Source: Herbidospora solisilvae (GTDB taxonomy: Bacteria; Actinomycetota; Actinomycetes; Streptosporangiales; Streptosporangiaceae). Taken from it: DNA of 64,000 nt. Within the stretch, counting starts at the first letter, position 1; every line of letters begins with the position of its first letter. Shown one piece after another: positions 56,116 through 64,000 of the stretch. The stretch lies in contig NZ_WXEW01000006.1 of the NCBI RefSeq assembly GCF_009901565.1, positions 1-64,000 of the forward strand. The letters are read 5' to 3'. The position numbers and the translations under genes are program-made. Below the pieces are notes generated by a model. That model was not told the origin of the DNA, did no database searches, and was given only the letters and a program-made list of their open reading frames with translations.

Positions 56116-57647
56116 AGTTCCTCTCCCATCCACATCGTGAGTGCCAGTGAGATCTCGTCGGCCGACGGCCGGGGACGCCGGCTGATGTCGGCGATCGTCC
56201 AGGCCACCCGGAGCACGCGGTCGACCCCGCGGGCACTGAGGGTGCCCAGGTCGACGGCCCGGTGCAGCGGGGCCAGCACGTTGTGGTCGAGGCGCCATCC
56301 GCCGTGCAGCAGCGACGAGGGGACCTCGGCGTTCAGCCGCCACGGGGTGCCGGACAGGCGCCGGGCCGCACGTTCCCGGGCCTCCACGACCCGCTCGGCG
56401 ACGGTGGCGCTGGATTCGGTGAGCGCGCGGTCGGCGAGGAGTTCGGCCCGGGTGGGGGGCGAGAGCCGTACCTTCACGTCGACCCGGTCGAGCAGCGGCC
56501 CCGACAGACGGGACAGATAGCGCCGCCGGACGGCCGGGGTGCAGGTGCAGAACCGCCCGGCTTCGCCGCTGAGCCCGCACGGGCAGGGGTTGGCGGCCAG
56601 CGCCAGCGTGAAGCGGGCCGGGAACGTCACCGAGCCGCTCGCCCGCGAGACCGTGACCTGGCCCGACTCGACCGGCTGGCGCAGCGAGTCGAGCACCCTG
56701 GCCGGGAACTCCGGCGCCTCGTCGAGGAACAGGATGCCGCGATGCGCCAGCGACACCGCGCCGGGCCGGATCTGGCCCGTCCCGCCGCCGATCACGGCCG
56801 CCGCCGAGGCGGTGTGGTGGGGCGCGACGAACGGCGGCCGGGCCAGCAGGGGACGGCCGGTGGGAAGGGTGCCGGCGATGGAGTGGATCGCGGTGACCTC
56901 GAGGGCCTGTTCACGGTCGAGCGGCGGGATGATCGTGGTCAGCCGCTCGGCCAGCATGGTCTTGCCGGTCCCCGGCGGGCCCAGGAACCACAGGTTGTGA
57001 CCCCCGGCCGCGCAGATCTCCAGAGCGCACCGCCCCTGCGCCTGACCTGCGACGTCGGCCAGATCGAGCGTCTTCTCCTCGGCCGGGACGGCGAGCTCCA
57101 TCGGATCGAAGTAGGGCGCCCGCGCCCGCGCCTCGCCCTCCCGCAGAATCGCCACGAGCTCTCCCAGTGACGCCACGGGCAGCACCGCCAGCTCCGGCAC
57201 GAGGGCCGCCTCGGCGGCGTTGGCCGCCGGCACGACCATCGTGCGCGCCCCGGCGGCGACCGCCGCGAGCGCGGCCGGCAGGACCCCGCGGACCGGCCGC
57301 ACCCGCCCGTCGAGGCCCAGCTCGCCGAGGAAGAACGGCTCGGCGATCCGCTCGGGCGGCACCATCCCCGCCGCGCCCAGCACGGCCATGGCGATGGCCA
57401 GGTCGAAGGACGAGCCTTTCTTGGGCAGCGAGGCCGGGGAGAGCGAGACGGTCACGCGGGCGTCGGGCCAGTCGAACCTGCTGTTCAGCAGGGCCGACCT
57501 GACCCGGTCCCTGGCCTCACTGATCGCCGTGTCGAGCAACCCGATGAAGTGGGTCCCGACCAGCCCCCGTCCGACATCGGCCTCGACCTCGACGGTATGC
57601 CCGGCCACCCCGACCAGCGCGGCGGACCGCGTACGTGCAACAGGCAT
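56112..57647 (-). CDS. comM: YifB/ComM-type AAA+ Mg-chelatase-like ATPase
   Basis: 511 residues. An N-terminal Lon-protease-like fold (about 1-170, with SLSPASLPKKGSSFDLAIA) precedes the AAA+ core. Walker A is GPPGTGKTMLAERL (about 217), Walker B GILFLDEAPEF (about 298) and ANPCPCG the typical cysteine turn. A C-terminal domain follows. ComM is a branch-migration helicase active in transformation. ATG 57647 was chosen with GAGGGG seven bases upstream. Operon with dprA. Confidence 0.93.
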   Translation of the reverse strand: MPVARTRSAALVGVAGHTVEVEADVGRGLVGTHFIGLLDTAISEARDRVRSALLNSRFDWPDARVTVSLSPASLPKKGSSFDLAIAMAVLGAAGMVPPERIAEPFFLGELGLDGRVRPVRGVLPAALAAVAAGARTMVVPAANAAEAALVPELAVLPVASLGELVAILREGEARARAPYFDPMELAVPAEEKTLDLADVAGQAQGRCALEICAAGGHNLWFLGPPGTGKTMLAERLTTIIPPLDREQALEVTAIHSIAGTLPTGRPLLARPPFVAPHHTASAAAVIGGGTGQIRPGAVSLAHRGILFLDEAPEFPARVLDSLRQPVESGQVTVSRASGSVTFPARFTLALAANPCPCGLSGEAGRFCTCTPAVRRRYLSRLSGPLLDRVDVKVRLSPPTRAELLADRALTESSATVAERVVEARERAARRLSGTPWRLNAEVPSSLLHGGWRLDHNVLAPLHRAVDLGTLSARGVDRVLRVAWTIADISRRPRPSADEISLALTMWMGEEL

Positions 57648-57821
57648 CGAACACCCCTCACGCCTTCCACCGAAGGCGACCCCCACGATCAACCAAAAGA
57701 AACAGCCCCGTCAGAACACAGGGAAGAAGATCCTCGGCAAGAACCGAAACCCGGCAGCCGCCGCCGTGACGGCTTCCTACGACGCCCGCGTCCCATCGCG
57801 AGTCACCGACGGCAAGGGCCG

Positions 57822-57957
57822 CCCCGAAGACCGGCGGCATCGCCTACGACCTGGCGTTCCTGGCCCCGCGTCATCAGAACACCTTCTTCTCGTGCCGGAC
57901 CGAGAAGGCTTACGGGCGCCTCCAACACCACCACGTCGATCCGCACCGACGCGCCTT
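57822..57957 (-). pseudogene. Decayed duplicate of the yraN 3' end and its flank
   Basis: Positions about 57864-57957 match the end of yraN about 223 bases away (from about 58088). They share CCCCGCGTCATCAGAACACC, TTCTCGTGCCGG, CGAGAAGG and CACCACGTCGATCCGCAC. Weaker similarity extends to 57822. Substitutions and a 1-2 base gap destroy the original frame and it lacks the nuclease core, so it is non-functional. The rest of 57648-58096 holds no recognisable gene; comM's upstream region begins at 57648. Confidence 0.75.
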
Positions 57958-58096
57958 GCACGACGCCCCACACGGTCTGCCCCATCGCGGTTCTCTGCGG
58001 GCTACGGTCCCCGACCCCCAAGGAGGGCGGTGACCGCGAGCCGATCACGGCCACCGGCAGCATCGCCCGCGAGCTGGTACCCCTCACCCCGCGTCA

Positions 58097-58453
58097 TCAG
58101 AACACCCCCTTCTCGTGCCGGATCGAGAAGGTCCCCGCGAACCCGTCCAGCGCCACCACGTCGATCCGCACTGACGCGAACCGCTCGTCCTGCCCCGCCA
58201 GCCACCGCGCCCCCAGCCGCCGCAGCCGCGCCAGCTTCGCCTCCGTCACCGACGCGAACGCCGACCCACAGGCCGAGGAAGACCGCGTTCGCACCTCCAC
58301 CACCACCAGCACCGCACCGTCCCGGGCGACGATGTCGATCTCGCCCTCCCGGCACCGCCAGTTCCGGGCGAGGATCTCCATCCCCTCGCCCACCAGATAA
58401 CCGGCGGCCAGCTCCTCGCCGGCCCGCCCGAGCTCGTCCTTCGCCGCTCCCAT
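58097..58453 (-). CDS. yraN: YraN/UPF0102 nuclease-fold protein
   Basis: 118 residues, the usual length. GRAGEELAAGYLVGEGMEILARNWRCREGEIDIVARDG contains the E...GEIDIV motif of the Holliday-junction-resolvase-like fold, followed by VVVEVRTRS (E-x-K-like, here EVR). It is always near comM/dprA and rnhB. Its role is unsettled, perhaps in DNA processing or competence. Confidence 0.9.
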   Translation of the reverse strand: MGAAKDELGRAGEELAAGYLVGEGMEILARNWRCREGEIDIVARDGAVLVVVEVRTRSSSACGSAFASVTEAKLARLRRLGARWLAGQDERFASVRIDVVALDGFAGTFSIRHEKGVF

Positions 58454-58537
58454 GCGGCCAACGGTGGCAGGCCCGACCAGGCCTCGACCGTCCCGCCCGA
58501 CCGCCTGTGGACAACCACCGCCCTGTGGAAAAGCGAA

Positions 58538-58570
58538 GGGGCCGGGCCCGCAGGAAGCGGACCCGGCCCC
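58538..58570 (-). terminator. Terminator after the DUF2469 gene
   Basis: GGGGCCGGG and CCGC pair with GCGG and CCCGGCCCC (9 and 4 bp with one mismatch) around a 5-base loop, 15 bases past the stop. Confidence 0.75.
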
Positions 58571-58584
58571 GGGAAGCGTGCGCC

Positions 58585-58908
58585 TCAGCTCGAGAAGCCC
58601 TCCTTCGGCATCTCCAGGTCAGGCTTGGCGAGCTCTTCGACGTTCACGTCCTTGAACGTCACCACGCGTACGTTCTTCACGAATCTCGCCGGTCGATACA
58701 TGTCCCACACCCATGCGTCCTGCATCTTCACGTCGAAGAAGACTTCGCCGTTCTCGGCGGTGCGCACCTCCATGTCGACCGAGTTCGTCAGGTAGAACCG
58801 ACGTTCGGTTTCGACGACGTACGTGAACAGACCGACCACATCGCGGTACTCGCGGTAGAGCTGCAGCTCCATCTCGGTCTCGTACTTCTCGAGATCCTCC
58901 GCGCTCAT
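58585..58908 (-). CDS. DUF2469 conserved actinobacterial protein
   Basis: 107 residues, soluble and highly acidic. It begins [20 protein letters not shown] and contains [22 protein letters not shown], which is near-invariant in actinobacteria. Function unknown. The ATG overlaps the rnhB stop as ATGA and AGGAGGG lies within the rnhB end, so it is coupled to rnhB. Confidence 0.9.
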   Translation of the reverse strand: MSAEDLEKYETEMELQLYREYRDVVGLFTYVVETERRFYLTNSVDMEVRTAENGEVFFDVKMQDAWVWDMYRPARFVKNVRVVTFKDVNVEELAKPDLEMPKEGFSS

Positions 58909-59612
58909 TCCGGCCCTCCTGTTCCCAACCCCGTTTCGGCCCCTGGTTCATTCTCCCGCATCCTCATACCCGGCATCGTCCGAGCCACTGTCACGAACGA
59001 GAACCGATGGTGCTGGCTTGGCCCGTGGTGCGCGAGGGCGGCTCTGTGGTCTCTGGTCACATATCCCTTGTGCCCCGCGAAACCGTATTGGGGGAATGAT
59101 TCGTGCAGGGTTGTCATCATGCGGTCCCGGGTCACCTTCGCGACGATGGACGCGGCCGCTATGCAGGCGGCCACCTGGTCGCCCTTCCAAACGGCGAGTG
59201 AGGGCGCCGGGAGGCCGGGGACCGGGAATCCGTCGGTCAGGATGTATCCGGGTGTGAGACCCAACCCGGCGACCGCGCGGCGCATTCCCGCCACGTTGCA
59301 CTTGTGGAGGCCGCGCTGGTCGATCTCGGCGGGCGGGATGACGACGACGCTGACGGCCTTCGCGGTCGCCATGATCCTGGCGTAGTGCTCCTCGCGGCGG
59401 GCCTCGGTCAGCAGTTTGGAGTCGTTGAGGCCGTCGAGCTCACGTCCGAGCACCACCGCGGCGACCACCAGCGGGCCGGCGCAGGCGCCGCGACCCGCTT
59501 CGTCGACGCCGGCGACGGGCTTGAGGCCCCGGCGGGCCAGGGCGCGCTCGTAGCCGTAGAGGCCGGAGTCACGGCGGACCACGCTCGGGCGCGGACGGTA
59601 AGCGACTGTCAT
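58905..59612 (-). CDS. rnhB: Ribonuclease HII
   Basis: 235 residues. The active-site motif [20 protein letters not shown] supplies D37 and E38, and [14 protein letters not shown] and the late [24 protein letters not shown] complete the family pattern. It removes RNA from RNA:DNA hybrids and misincorporated ribonucleotides. ATG 59612 was chosen because homologous sequence begins shortly after; no clear ribosome-binding site precedes it and the frame is open for 25 more codons. Confidence 0.93.
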   Translation of the reverse strand: MTVAYRPRPSVVRRDSGLYGYERALARRGLKPVAGVDEAGRGACAGPLVVAAVVLGRELDGLNDSKLLTEARREEHYARIMATAKAVSVVVIPPAEIDQRGLHKCNVAGMRRAVAGLGLTPGYILTDGFPVPGLPAPSLAVWKGDQVAACIAAASIVAKVTRDRMMTTLHESFPQYGFAGHKGYVTRDHRAALAHHGPSQHHRFSFVTVARTMPGMRMRENEPGAETGLGTGGPE

Positions 59613-59634
59613 GACAGAAGCAGCGTACGCCCCA

Positions 59635-60252
59635 TCACCGGACGTTGGAGAAGGTGTCCGGCCGCGATATGAATGTGAGCCGGTCAAGCGGCCAATAACG
59701 GGCGAAGGCGAAGCCGATGACGTCGTCTTCGGAGATCGTTCCCTTGAACTCGTCGTCGATGTAGGACCGGGAGTCCATCGAGTTGGACCGGTGGTCTCCC
59801 ATCAGCCACAGGCGTCCCGCGGGCACCTTCACCTCGAAGGTACGGCCGGCGTAGTCGCCGGGATAGAGGTACTTGCCCTCTTCCTCGATCGGGGTGCCGT
59901 TGACCGTGATGCGGCGCTGGGCGTCGCAGCACTTCACGGTGTCGCCGCCCTTGCCGATGACCCGCTTGATCGTGTCCTCGCCGTCCCAGCCCTTGAAGAC
60001 CACGATGTCGCCGCGGTCGATGGAACCGAACTGGAGGACCACCACCCGGTCGTTGACCAGGAGGGTGTTCTCCATCGACTCCGACGGGATCCAGAACGAC
60101 CGCATGACGAAGAAGTGGACCAGGAGGGCGACGACGATGCCGCCGATCGTGAAGGTGATCGTCTCCCGGAGGGCTGACTTCTTCTTTTTCTCCGGCTTGC
60201 CGGATTCCTCGGGCTTGCCGGAGGCGTTGGTCTCTTCTTCTGCGACGGCCAC
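59635..60252 (-). CDS. lepB: Type I signal peptidase (shorter paralogue)
   Basis: 205 residues. A lysine-rich N-terminus and one helix (about 32-52) are followed by the catalytic serine S59 in [11 protein letters not shown] and lysine K96 in [26 protein letters not shown] is the conserved box E. It cleaves signal peptides of exported proteins such as the chitinases. Tandem to a second copy, with 11 bases between them. No C-terminal anchor. Confidence 0.93.
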   Translation of the reverse strand: MAVAEEETNASGKPEESGKPEKKKKSALRETITFTIGGIVVALLVHFFVMRSFWIPSESMENTLLVNDRVVVLQFGSIDRGDIVVFKGWDGEDTIKRVIGKGGDTVKCCDAQRRITVNGTPIEEEGKYLYPGDYAGRTFEVKVPAGRLWLMGDHRSNSMDSRSYIDDEFKGTISEDDVIGFAFARYWPLDRLTFISRPDTFSNVR

Positions 60253-60263
60253 GGGAGCGAAGA

Positions 60264-61073
60264 CTACCGCTTGACGCGTATGCGGCGCCTAAGGGCCAGG
60301 AGCGGGAAGGCACCCGCGAAGCCCAGCAGCAGCGGGGCCGCGCCCGCCGCGGCGGCCAGGCCCTTCTGGCTGAACGTCTCGGGGATCGGCAGGATCCCGG
60401 CCCGGTCGAACGGCCAGACCTTCACGAACGCACGGCCGATGACCTGGTCGATCGGGATGGCGCCGCCACCCGGGTCGCCGCCGTGGGCGCGCGAGTCGAG
60501 CGAGACGGAGCGGTGGTCGCCCATGACCCACAGGCGGCCGGGCGGAACCTCGATCTCGAAGTTGCCCAGTGACGGAACGTCACCGGGGTAGAGGTAGCTC
60601 TCTTCGTCGAGGGGCACCCCGTTGACGGTGATGCGGCCCCCCTGGCCCTCGTCGCAGCACTTGACCTTGTCGCCGGGGACGCCGATGACCCGCTTGATGT
60701 AGTCCTTCTCGCCGGGGACCACGCCGAACGCGGTGCCGACCCAGCGGAAGAACCCGGCGACCGGGTTGGCGGGCGGGTCGAACTGGACCTCGCCGGCCCA
60801 GGAGTCGACGCCGGAGAAGACGACGATGTCGCCGCGCTCGATGTCGCGCACGCGGTAGACGAGCTTGTTGACCAGGACCCGGTCGTTCTTCAGGAGCGTG
60901 TTCTCCATCGACTCCGACGGGATGTAGAACGCCTGGACCACGAACGACTTGATGAGCAGGGCGAGCACCAGCGCGACCACGATCAGCACGGGCAGTTCAC
61001 GCCAGAACGAGCCGCCCTTTTTGTCTTTGCCGGGCTTGGCGTTCTGATGGGTGTCTTCGGCGACCACGTCCAC
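60264..61073 (-). CDS. lepB: Type I signal peptidase (longer paralogue)
   Basis: 269 residues. The N-terminal helix (about 26-48) precedes S55 in [11 protein letters not shown] and K127 in KDYIKRVIG. GRLWVMGDHRSVSLDSR is box E. Unlike its neighbour it has an insert between box B and box D and a second, C-terminal membrane segment (about 240-262) ending in RRRIRVKR. GTG start. Tandem signal peptidases at this locus are normal for actinomycetes. Confidence 0.93.
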   Translation of the reverse strand: MDVVAEDTHQNAKPGKDKKGGSFWRELPVLIVVALVLALLIKSFVVQAFYIPSESMENTLLKNDRVLVNKLVYRVRDIERGDIVVFSGVDSWAGEVQFDPPANPVAGFFRWVGTAFGVVPGEKDYIKRVIGVPGDKVKCCDEGQGGRITVNGVPLDEESYLYPGDVPSLGNFEIEVPPGRLWVMGDHRSVSLDSRAHGGDPGGGAIPIDQVIGRAFVKVWPFDRAGILPIPETFSQKGLAAAAGAAPLLLGFAGAFPLLALRRRIRVKR

Positions 61074-61189
61074 CCCGTCCTGGTCTGGGAAGTCAAGAGA
61101 TGCGGCGCGCCCGCGCGTGCCTAGACGAGCCTAAATCATGGTCACAGTACGCGACGTCGCCGACTCGGCTTCCAGGCGCAAAACTGCGA

Positions 61190-61216
61190 AAGCCCGTGCC
61201 GGTCAGGCACGGGCTT
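61190..61216 (-). terminator. Terminator of rplS
   Basis: AAGCCCGTGCC / GGCACGGGCTT form a perfect 11-bp stem with a 5-base loop, 17 bases after the rplS stop; on the minus strand a T-rich TTTT follows shortly after. Confidence 0.85.
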
Positions 61217-61232
61217 GCAGGGAAATGCCGCT

Positions 61233-61595
61233 TTACTTCGCGGGCAGGGCGTCGCGGCGCTCGCGGATGCGGGCGGCCTTGCCGCGCAGGTCACGCATGT
61301 AGTAGAGCTTGGCGCGGCGGACGTCGCCACGGGTCACCAGCGTGATCTTCTCGATGACCGGGCTGTGCACCGGGAAGGTCCGCTCGACGCCGACGCCGTA
61401 GCTGATCTTGCGAACGGTGAACGTCTCACGGAGGCCACCGTTCTGGCGGCGCAGCACGAAGCCCTTGAAGACCTGGATTCGGGAGCGGTTGCCTTCGACG
61501 ACGCGGACGTGCACTTCCAGCGTGTCACCGGGGCGGAACGCCGGGATGTCGCTGCGGAGGGCAGCCTTCTCGAGCTCCTGGATCTGCGTGTGCAT
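61233..61595 (-). CDS. rplS: 50S ribosomal protein L19
   Basis: 120 residues. [50 protein letters not shown] and the C-terminal [23 protein letters not shown] are the complete L19 pattern. It sits at the 30S/50S interface. Downstream of trmD as in most bacteria. Confidence 0.97.
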   Translation of the reverse strand: MHTQIQELEKAALRSDIPAFRPGDTLEVHVRVVEGNRSRIQVFKGFVLRRQNGGLRETFTVRKISYGVGVERTFPVHSPVIEKITLVTRGDVRRAKLYYMRDLRGKAARIRERRDALPAK

Positions 61596-61711
61596 GACTG
61601 AGGTTCCTCATCAGTTGAGAGAGCACCCGGAGGTCCGTCCGTCCCCTGTGAGGCGGGGCGTCGAGAAGGACGCGGGCACGACTAACCTGCGAACGGCAGG
61701 CATTCAGCGCT

Positions 61712-62482
61712 TCAGTCTGCCACAGGATCGCCATCGGCGCGAAACGACTCGATCGCCTTGAGATCGGCCTTCGACAACTCCCCGCGCTCCAGCAGTTCCG
61801 GGCGTTTGCGGAAGGTGCGGCGCAGCGCCTCGTCCCGGCGCCAGCGGGCGATCTTGCCGTGGTGGCCCGAGAGCAACACTTCCGGCACCTCGTGGCCGCG
61901 CCACACGGGCGGTTTGGTGAACACCGGGCCTTCGAGCAGGTTCTCCATGGCCCCCGGCGCGAACGAGTCGTCGACGGCAGACACGGCGTTGCCGAGCACT
62001 CCGGGCAGCAGCCGGGCGACGGCCTCGACCATAACCAGCACGGCCGCCTCGCCCCCGGCCAGCACGTAGTCGCCGATGGAGACCTCGTCGAGCCGCAGGC
62101 GGGAGCCGTACTCGATCATGACCCGGCTGTCGATGCCCTCGTAGCGGGCCGGCGCGAACAACAACCACGGCTCGGCGGCGTATTCGAGCGCCACGGCCTG
62201 GGTGAACGGCCGCCCGCTCGGGGTGGGCACGATCATCCGGGGCAGGCCCTCGCCGCTCGCGACCACGTCGTCGATGGCCGCGCCCCAGATCTCGGGCTTC
62301 ATGACCATGCCGGGGCCGCCCCCGTAGGGGGTGTCGTCGACGGTCTTGTGGACGTCGTGCGCCCATTCCCGCAACTGGTGGAGGCGCACGTCGAGGATGC
62401 CCTTGGCCCGCGCCTTGCCCATCAGCGAGACGTCGAGGGGCGCGAAGTACTCGGGGAAGATCGAGATGACGTCGATGCGCAT
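61712..62482 (-). CDS. trmD: tRNA (guanine-N1)-methyltransferase TrmD
   Basis: 256 residues. SPOUT fold with MRIDVISIFPEYFAPLDVSL at the start, DDTPYGGGPGMVMKPEIW, and the knot region EVSIGDYVLAGGEAAVLVMVEAVARLLPGVLGN. It methylates G37 of tRNAs to prevent frameshifting. It starts one base past the rimM stop. Confidence 0.96.
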   Translation of the reverse strand: MRIDVISIFPEYFAPLDVSLMGKARAKGILDVRLHQLREWAHDVHKTVDDTPYGGGPGMVMKPEIWGAAIDDVVASGEGLPRMIVPTPSGRPFTQAVALEYAAEPWLLFAPARYEGIDSRVMIEYGSRLRLDEVSIGDYVLAGGEAAVLVMVEAVARLLPGVLGNAVSAVDDSFAPGAMENLLEGPVFTKPPVWRGHEVPEVLLSGHHGKIARWRRDEALRRTFRKRPELLERGELSKADLKAIESFRADGDPVAD

Positions 62483-62483
62483 G

Positions 62484-62996
62484 TCAGGCGTCGAGGTCGA
62501 ACAGGCCCGGAGGCGCGGAGACGACCAGCCGCCCGGCCGCGAGGTCGACGTCGGGCACCAGCGCCTTCACGAACGGGACGTAGGCGTCGTCGCGGCCGGG
62601 CCGCTTGACCACCAGCAGGTCCTGCCCGTGGTGCAGGACGTCGGTCACCTCGCCGAGACGCTCCCCCTCGGGGTTCACCACGGCCAGCCCGATGAGCTGG
62701 TGGTCGTGGAACTCGTCGGGGTCGTCGGAGGGCGGGATCTCGGCCGAGTCGATGACGAGCATCGTGTCGCGCAGGGCCTCGGCGGCCTCCCGCCCGTCGA
62801 CCCCGTCGAGCGACAGCAGCAGGATGCCCTTGTGCCAGCGGGCGTGGCGGACCGTGAGCGGCCCCCGGGAGGCCGGGTCGGTGGCCAGCCGCGTGCCGGG
62901 CGCGAACCGCTCCCCCGGCTCGTCGGTGCGGACCTCGACGGTCACCTCACCGCGGACGCCGTGGGGGCGGCCGATCCGGCCGACGACGAGCTGCAT
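62484..62996 (-). CDS. rimM: 16S rRNA processing protein RimM
   Basis: 170 residues. The start MQLVVGRIGRPHGVRGEVTVEVRTDEP is the RimM N-domain, and the C-terminal PRC-barrel has DHQLIGLAVVNPEGERLGEVTDVLHHGQDLLVV. It matures the head of the 30S subunit and binds S19. A strong hairpin lies between the KhpA gene and this one. Confidence 0.95.
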   Translation of the reverse strand: MQLVVGRIGRPHGVRGEVTVEVRTDEPGERFAPGTRLATDPASRGPLTVRHARWHKGILLLSLDGVDGREAAEALRDTMLVIDSAEIPPSDDPDEFHDHQLIGLAVVNPEGERLGEVTDVLHHGQDLLVVKRPGRDDAYVPFVKALVPDVDLAAGRLVVSAPPGLFDLDA

Positions 62997-63019
62997 AAGG
63001 AAGTTCTCCAGAAACGACG

Positions 63020-63049
63020 ATCCCGGGAGACCGTGAGGTCCCCCGGGAT
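63020..63049 (-). terminator. Intra-operon hairpin between khpA and rimM
   Basis: ATCCCGGGAGACC pairs with GGTCCCCCGGGAT (12 of 13 bp, one A-C mismatch) around the four-base loop GTGA (TCAC in the transcript). It lies 27 bases past the khpA stop and 24 before the rimM start, so it probably reduces read-through or protects transcript ends. Confidence 0.65.
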
Positions 63050-63076
63050 GACGGGCTGCTTTCAGCGAAGCTGCTT

Positions 63077-63319
63077 TCAGCGGGCTTCGTTCAGGTCGAC
63101 CAGGTCGACCCGGACGTACTTGCCGTCGGACAGGGCGTTGACGACGGTGCGCAACGCCTTGGCCGTGCGGCCCCCGCGCCCGATGACCTTGCCGAGGTCA
63201 TCGGGGTGGACCCGCACCTCCAGGACACGCCCGGTGCGGATCTTCCGCGCGCGAACGCGGACCTCGTCGGGATGTTCGACGATGCCCTTCACCAGGTGCT
63301 CGAGGGCCTCCTCGAGCAC
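63077..63319 (-). CDS. khpA: KH-domain RNA-binding protein KhpA
   Basis: 80 residues: a single KH domain with the GxxG loop VIGRGGRTAKALRTVV (about 44-59). It starts with MLEEALEHLVKGIVEHP from GTG 63319, one base after the rpsP stop, and longer upstream frames are antisense-like to rpsP. It dimerises with KhpB in other bacteria and binds many RNAs, affecting cell-envelope genes. Confidence 0.92.
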   Translation of the reverse strand: MLEEALEHLVKGIVEHPDEVRVRARKIRTGRVLEVRVHPDDLGKVIGRGGRTAKALRTVVNALSDGKYVRVDLVDLNEAR

Positions 63320-63320
63320 G

Positions 63321-63770
63321 TCAGGCCTCGGTTTCCGAGGTGGGCTCGGCGGGCGCCTCGGCGGCGGTCTCGGCCTTGGGCTCGGCCTTCTTCGACTTCC
63401 GCGGCGTGGTGGCGGCGCCGGTGTCGGCCGACAGGGCCTCCTTGGCGGCGGCCTCGTAGGCGGCGTGGCGGTCGGCCGCGGGCTCGGCGACGAGCAGCGG
63501 AGCCGGAGCGGCCTCGCCCTTGAACTTCTGCCAGTCACCGGTCAGCTTGAAGAGCTTCAGGACCGGGTCGGTCGGCTGCGCGCCGACACCCAGCCAGTAC
63601 TGCGCCCGCTCGGAGTTGACCTCGATGCGCGAGGGGTGCTCCTTCGGGTGGTACAGCCCGATCTCCTCGATCGCACGGCCGTCACGCTTGGTGCGGCTGT
63701 CGGCGACGACGATGCGGTACTGCGGGTTGCGGATCATGCCGAGCCGCTTGAGCTTGATCTTGACTGCCAC
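63321..63770 (-). CDS. rpsP: 30S ribosomal protein S16 with acidic tail
   Basis: 149 residues. The first 80 are the S16 domain ([40 protein letters not shown]). The extra C-terminal 65 residues are Ala/Glu/Lys/Pro-rich ([19 protein letters not shown]), as in other actinomycetes. GTG start with AGGAGA ten bases upstream. First of the rpsP-khpA-rimM-trmD group. Confidence 0.95.
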   Translation of the reverse strand: MAVKIKLKRLGMIRNPQYRIVVADSRTKRDGRAIEEIGLYHPKEHPSRIEVNSERAQYWLGVGAQPTDPVLKLFKLTGDWQKFKGEAAPAPLLVAEPAADRHAAYEAAAKEALSADTGAATTPRKSKKAEPKAETAAEAPAEPTSETEA

Positions 63771-63926
63771 GGGTGTGGTCTCTCCTGCTTCAAAAATGGA
63801 TGAGCGGCGTCACATCGAGTGGGGCACGAGGTGGCGGCCACTCCAGGGACAGGCGCGGAGGCGGGGATTAGAGGGCGCCCGCCGGACCACGATGTTCCAA
63901 CATGACATTGTGCCAGATCTGAGCGG

Positions 63927-64000
63927 CTACTTCTGCCCGGGCAGCTTGAACTTCGACGGGTCGAAGCCCGGCGGCAGCTCCAGGCCCTTCGGCAGCTTGC
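63927..64000 (-). CDS. ffh: Signal recognition particle protein Ffh, C-terminal end only (partial)
   Basis: The minus strand from the window edge reads KLPKGLELPPGFDPSKFKLP followed by GQK and a TAG stop. This is a typical actinomycete Ffh tail, and ffh precedes rpsP in the conserved order. Only 24 codons are in the window, so the identification rests mainly on gene order. The gap 63771-63926 shows no other gene. Confidence 0.7.
   Translation of the reverse strand, partial: KLPKGLELPPGFDPSKFKLPGQK

Overview
The window is chromosomal DNA from a high-GC actinomycete. The partial 16S rRNA end at the left edge, the many GTG and TTG starts, the CBM2-type secreted chitinases and the gene order ffh-rpsP-khpA-rimM-trmD-rplS-lepB-lepB-rnhB-DUF2469-yraN-comM-dprA-xerC-M23-rpsB-tsf-pyrH-frr-cdsA-rlmN (all but the M23 gene on the minus strand) are typical of filamentous Actinomycetes. 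The first 110 bases of 16S suggest Streptosporangiales (Nonomuraea/Streptosporangium-like); that placement is an inference from memory, not a search.

Layout. 1-540: 5' end of a leftward rRNA operon with its leader and promoter. 542-3262: an AI-2E-type permease, an unknown protein and a GT87-like membrane glycosyltransferase whose tail overlaps its neighbour antisense. 3545-8490: an operon of three secreted GH18 chitinases behind a palindromic operator. 8725-11719: a GbsR/MarR regulator divergent from a two-gene ABC exporter, with a perfect inverted repeat between them. 11792-13689: a YeiH-type exporter coupled to a 42-residue membrane peptide, and a LysE-type exporter. 13686-21178: a tightly packed five-gene operon encoding a dynamin-like GTPase, a 1041-residue Hsp70/actin-fold ATPase, an unknown 341-residue protein and two small membrane-anchored proteins. 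This is the best candidate for a little-described system. 21454-30906: small membrane proteins (including TspO), a ROK regulator with an MFS transporter and an SDR, a DMT transporter/GT4/DUF998 group, a phosphotriesterase-fold protein that has lost all its metal ligands, and an alpha/beta hydrolase. 30931-40240: a polyamine uptake and catabolism cluster (PotABCD-like transporter, FAD amine oxidase, aminoaldehyde dehydrogenase) divergent from an Lrp regulator and an NRAMP-like transporter. 40278-43084: an M1-like metallopeptidase and a small ABC exporter. 43074-64000: the conserved translation/processing block.

Within the conserved block several things are unusual. An ArsR-MFS-CoA transferase segment sits between rpsB and the M23 peptidase gene. 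A 116-117 bp tandem repeat there duplicates the translation-start region of the CoA transferase. XerC carries six in-frame 54-bp minisatellite units in its interdomain linker. A decayed partial copy of the yraN 3' end lies beside yraN.

The genes work together as follows. The chitinases degrade chitin outside the cell. The Pot-like transporter would import polyamines that the flanking FAD oxidase and aldehyde dehydrogenase degrade. The minus-strand block supplies SRP, ribosomal proteins S16, L19 and S2, EF-Ts, ribosome recycling, rRNA/tRNA modification, signal peptidases, DNA uptake/processing proteins and phospholipid synthesis. No tRNA genes, CRISPR arrays, insertion sequences or prophage genes were recognised.
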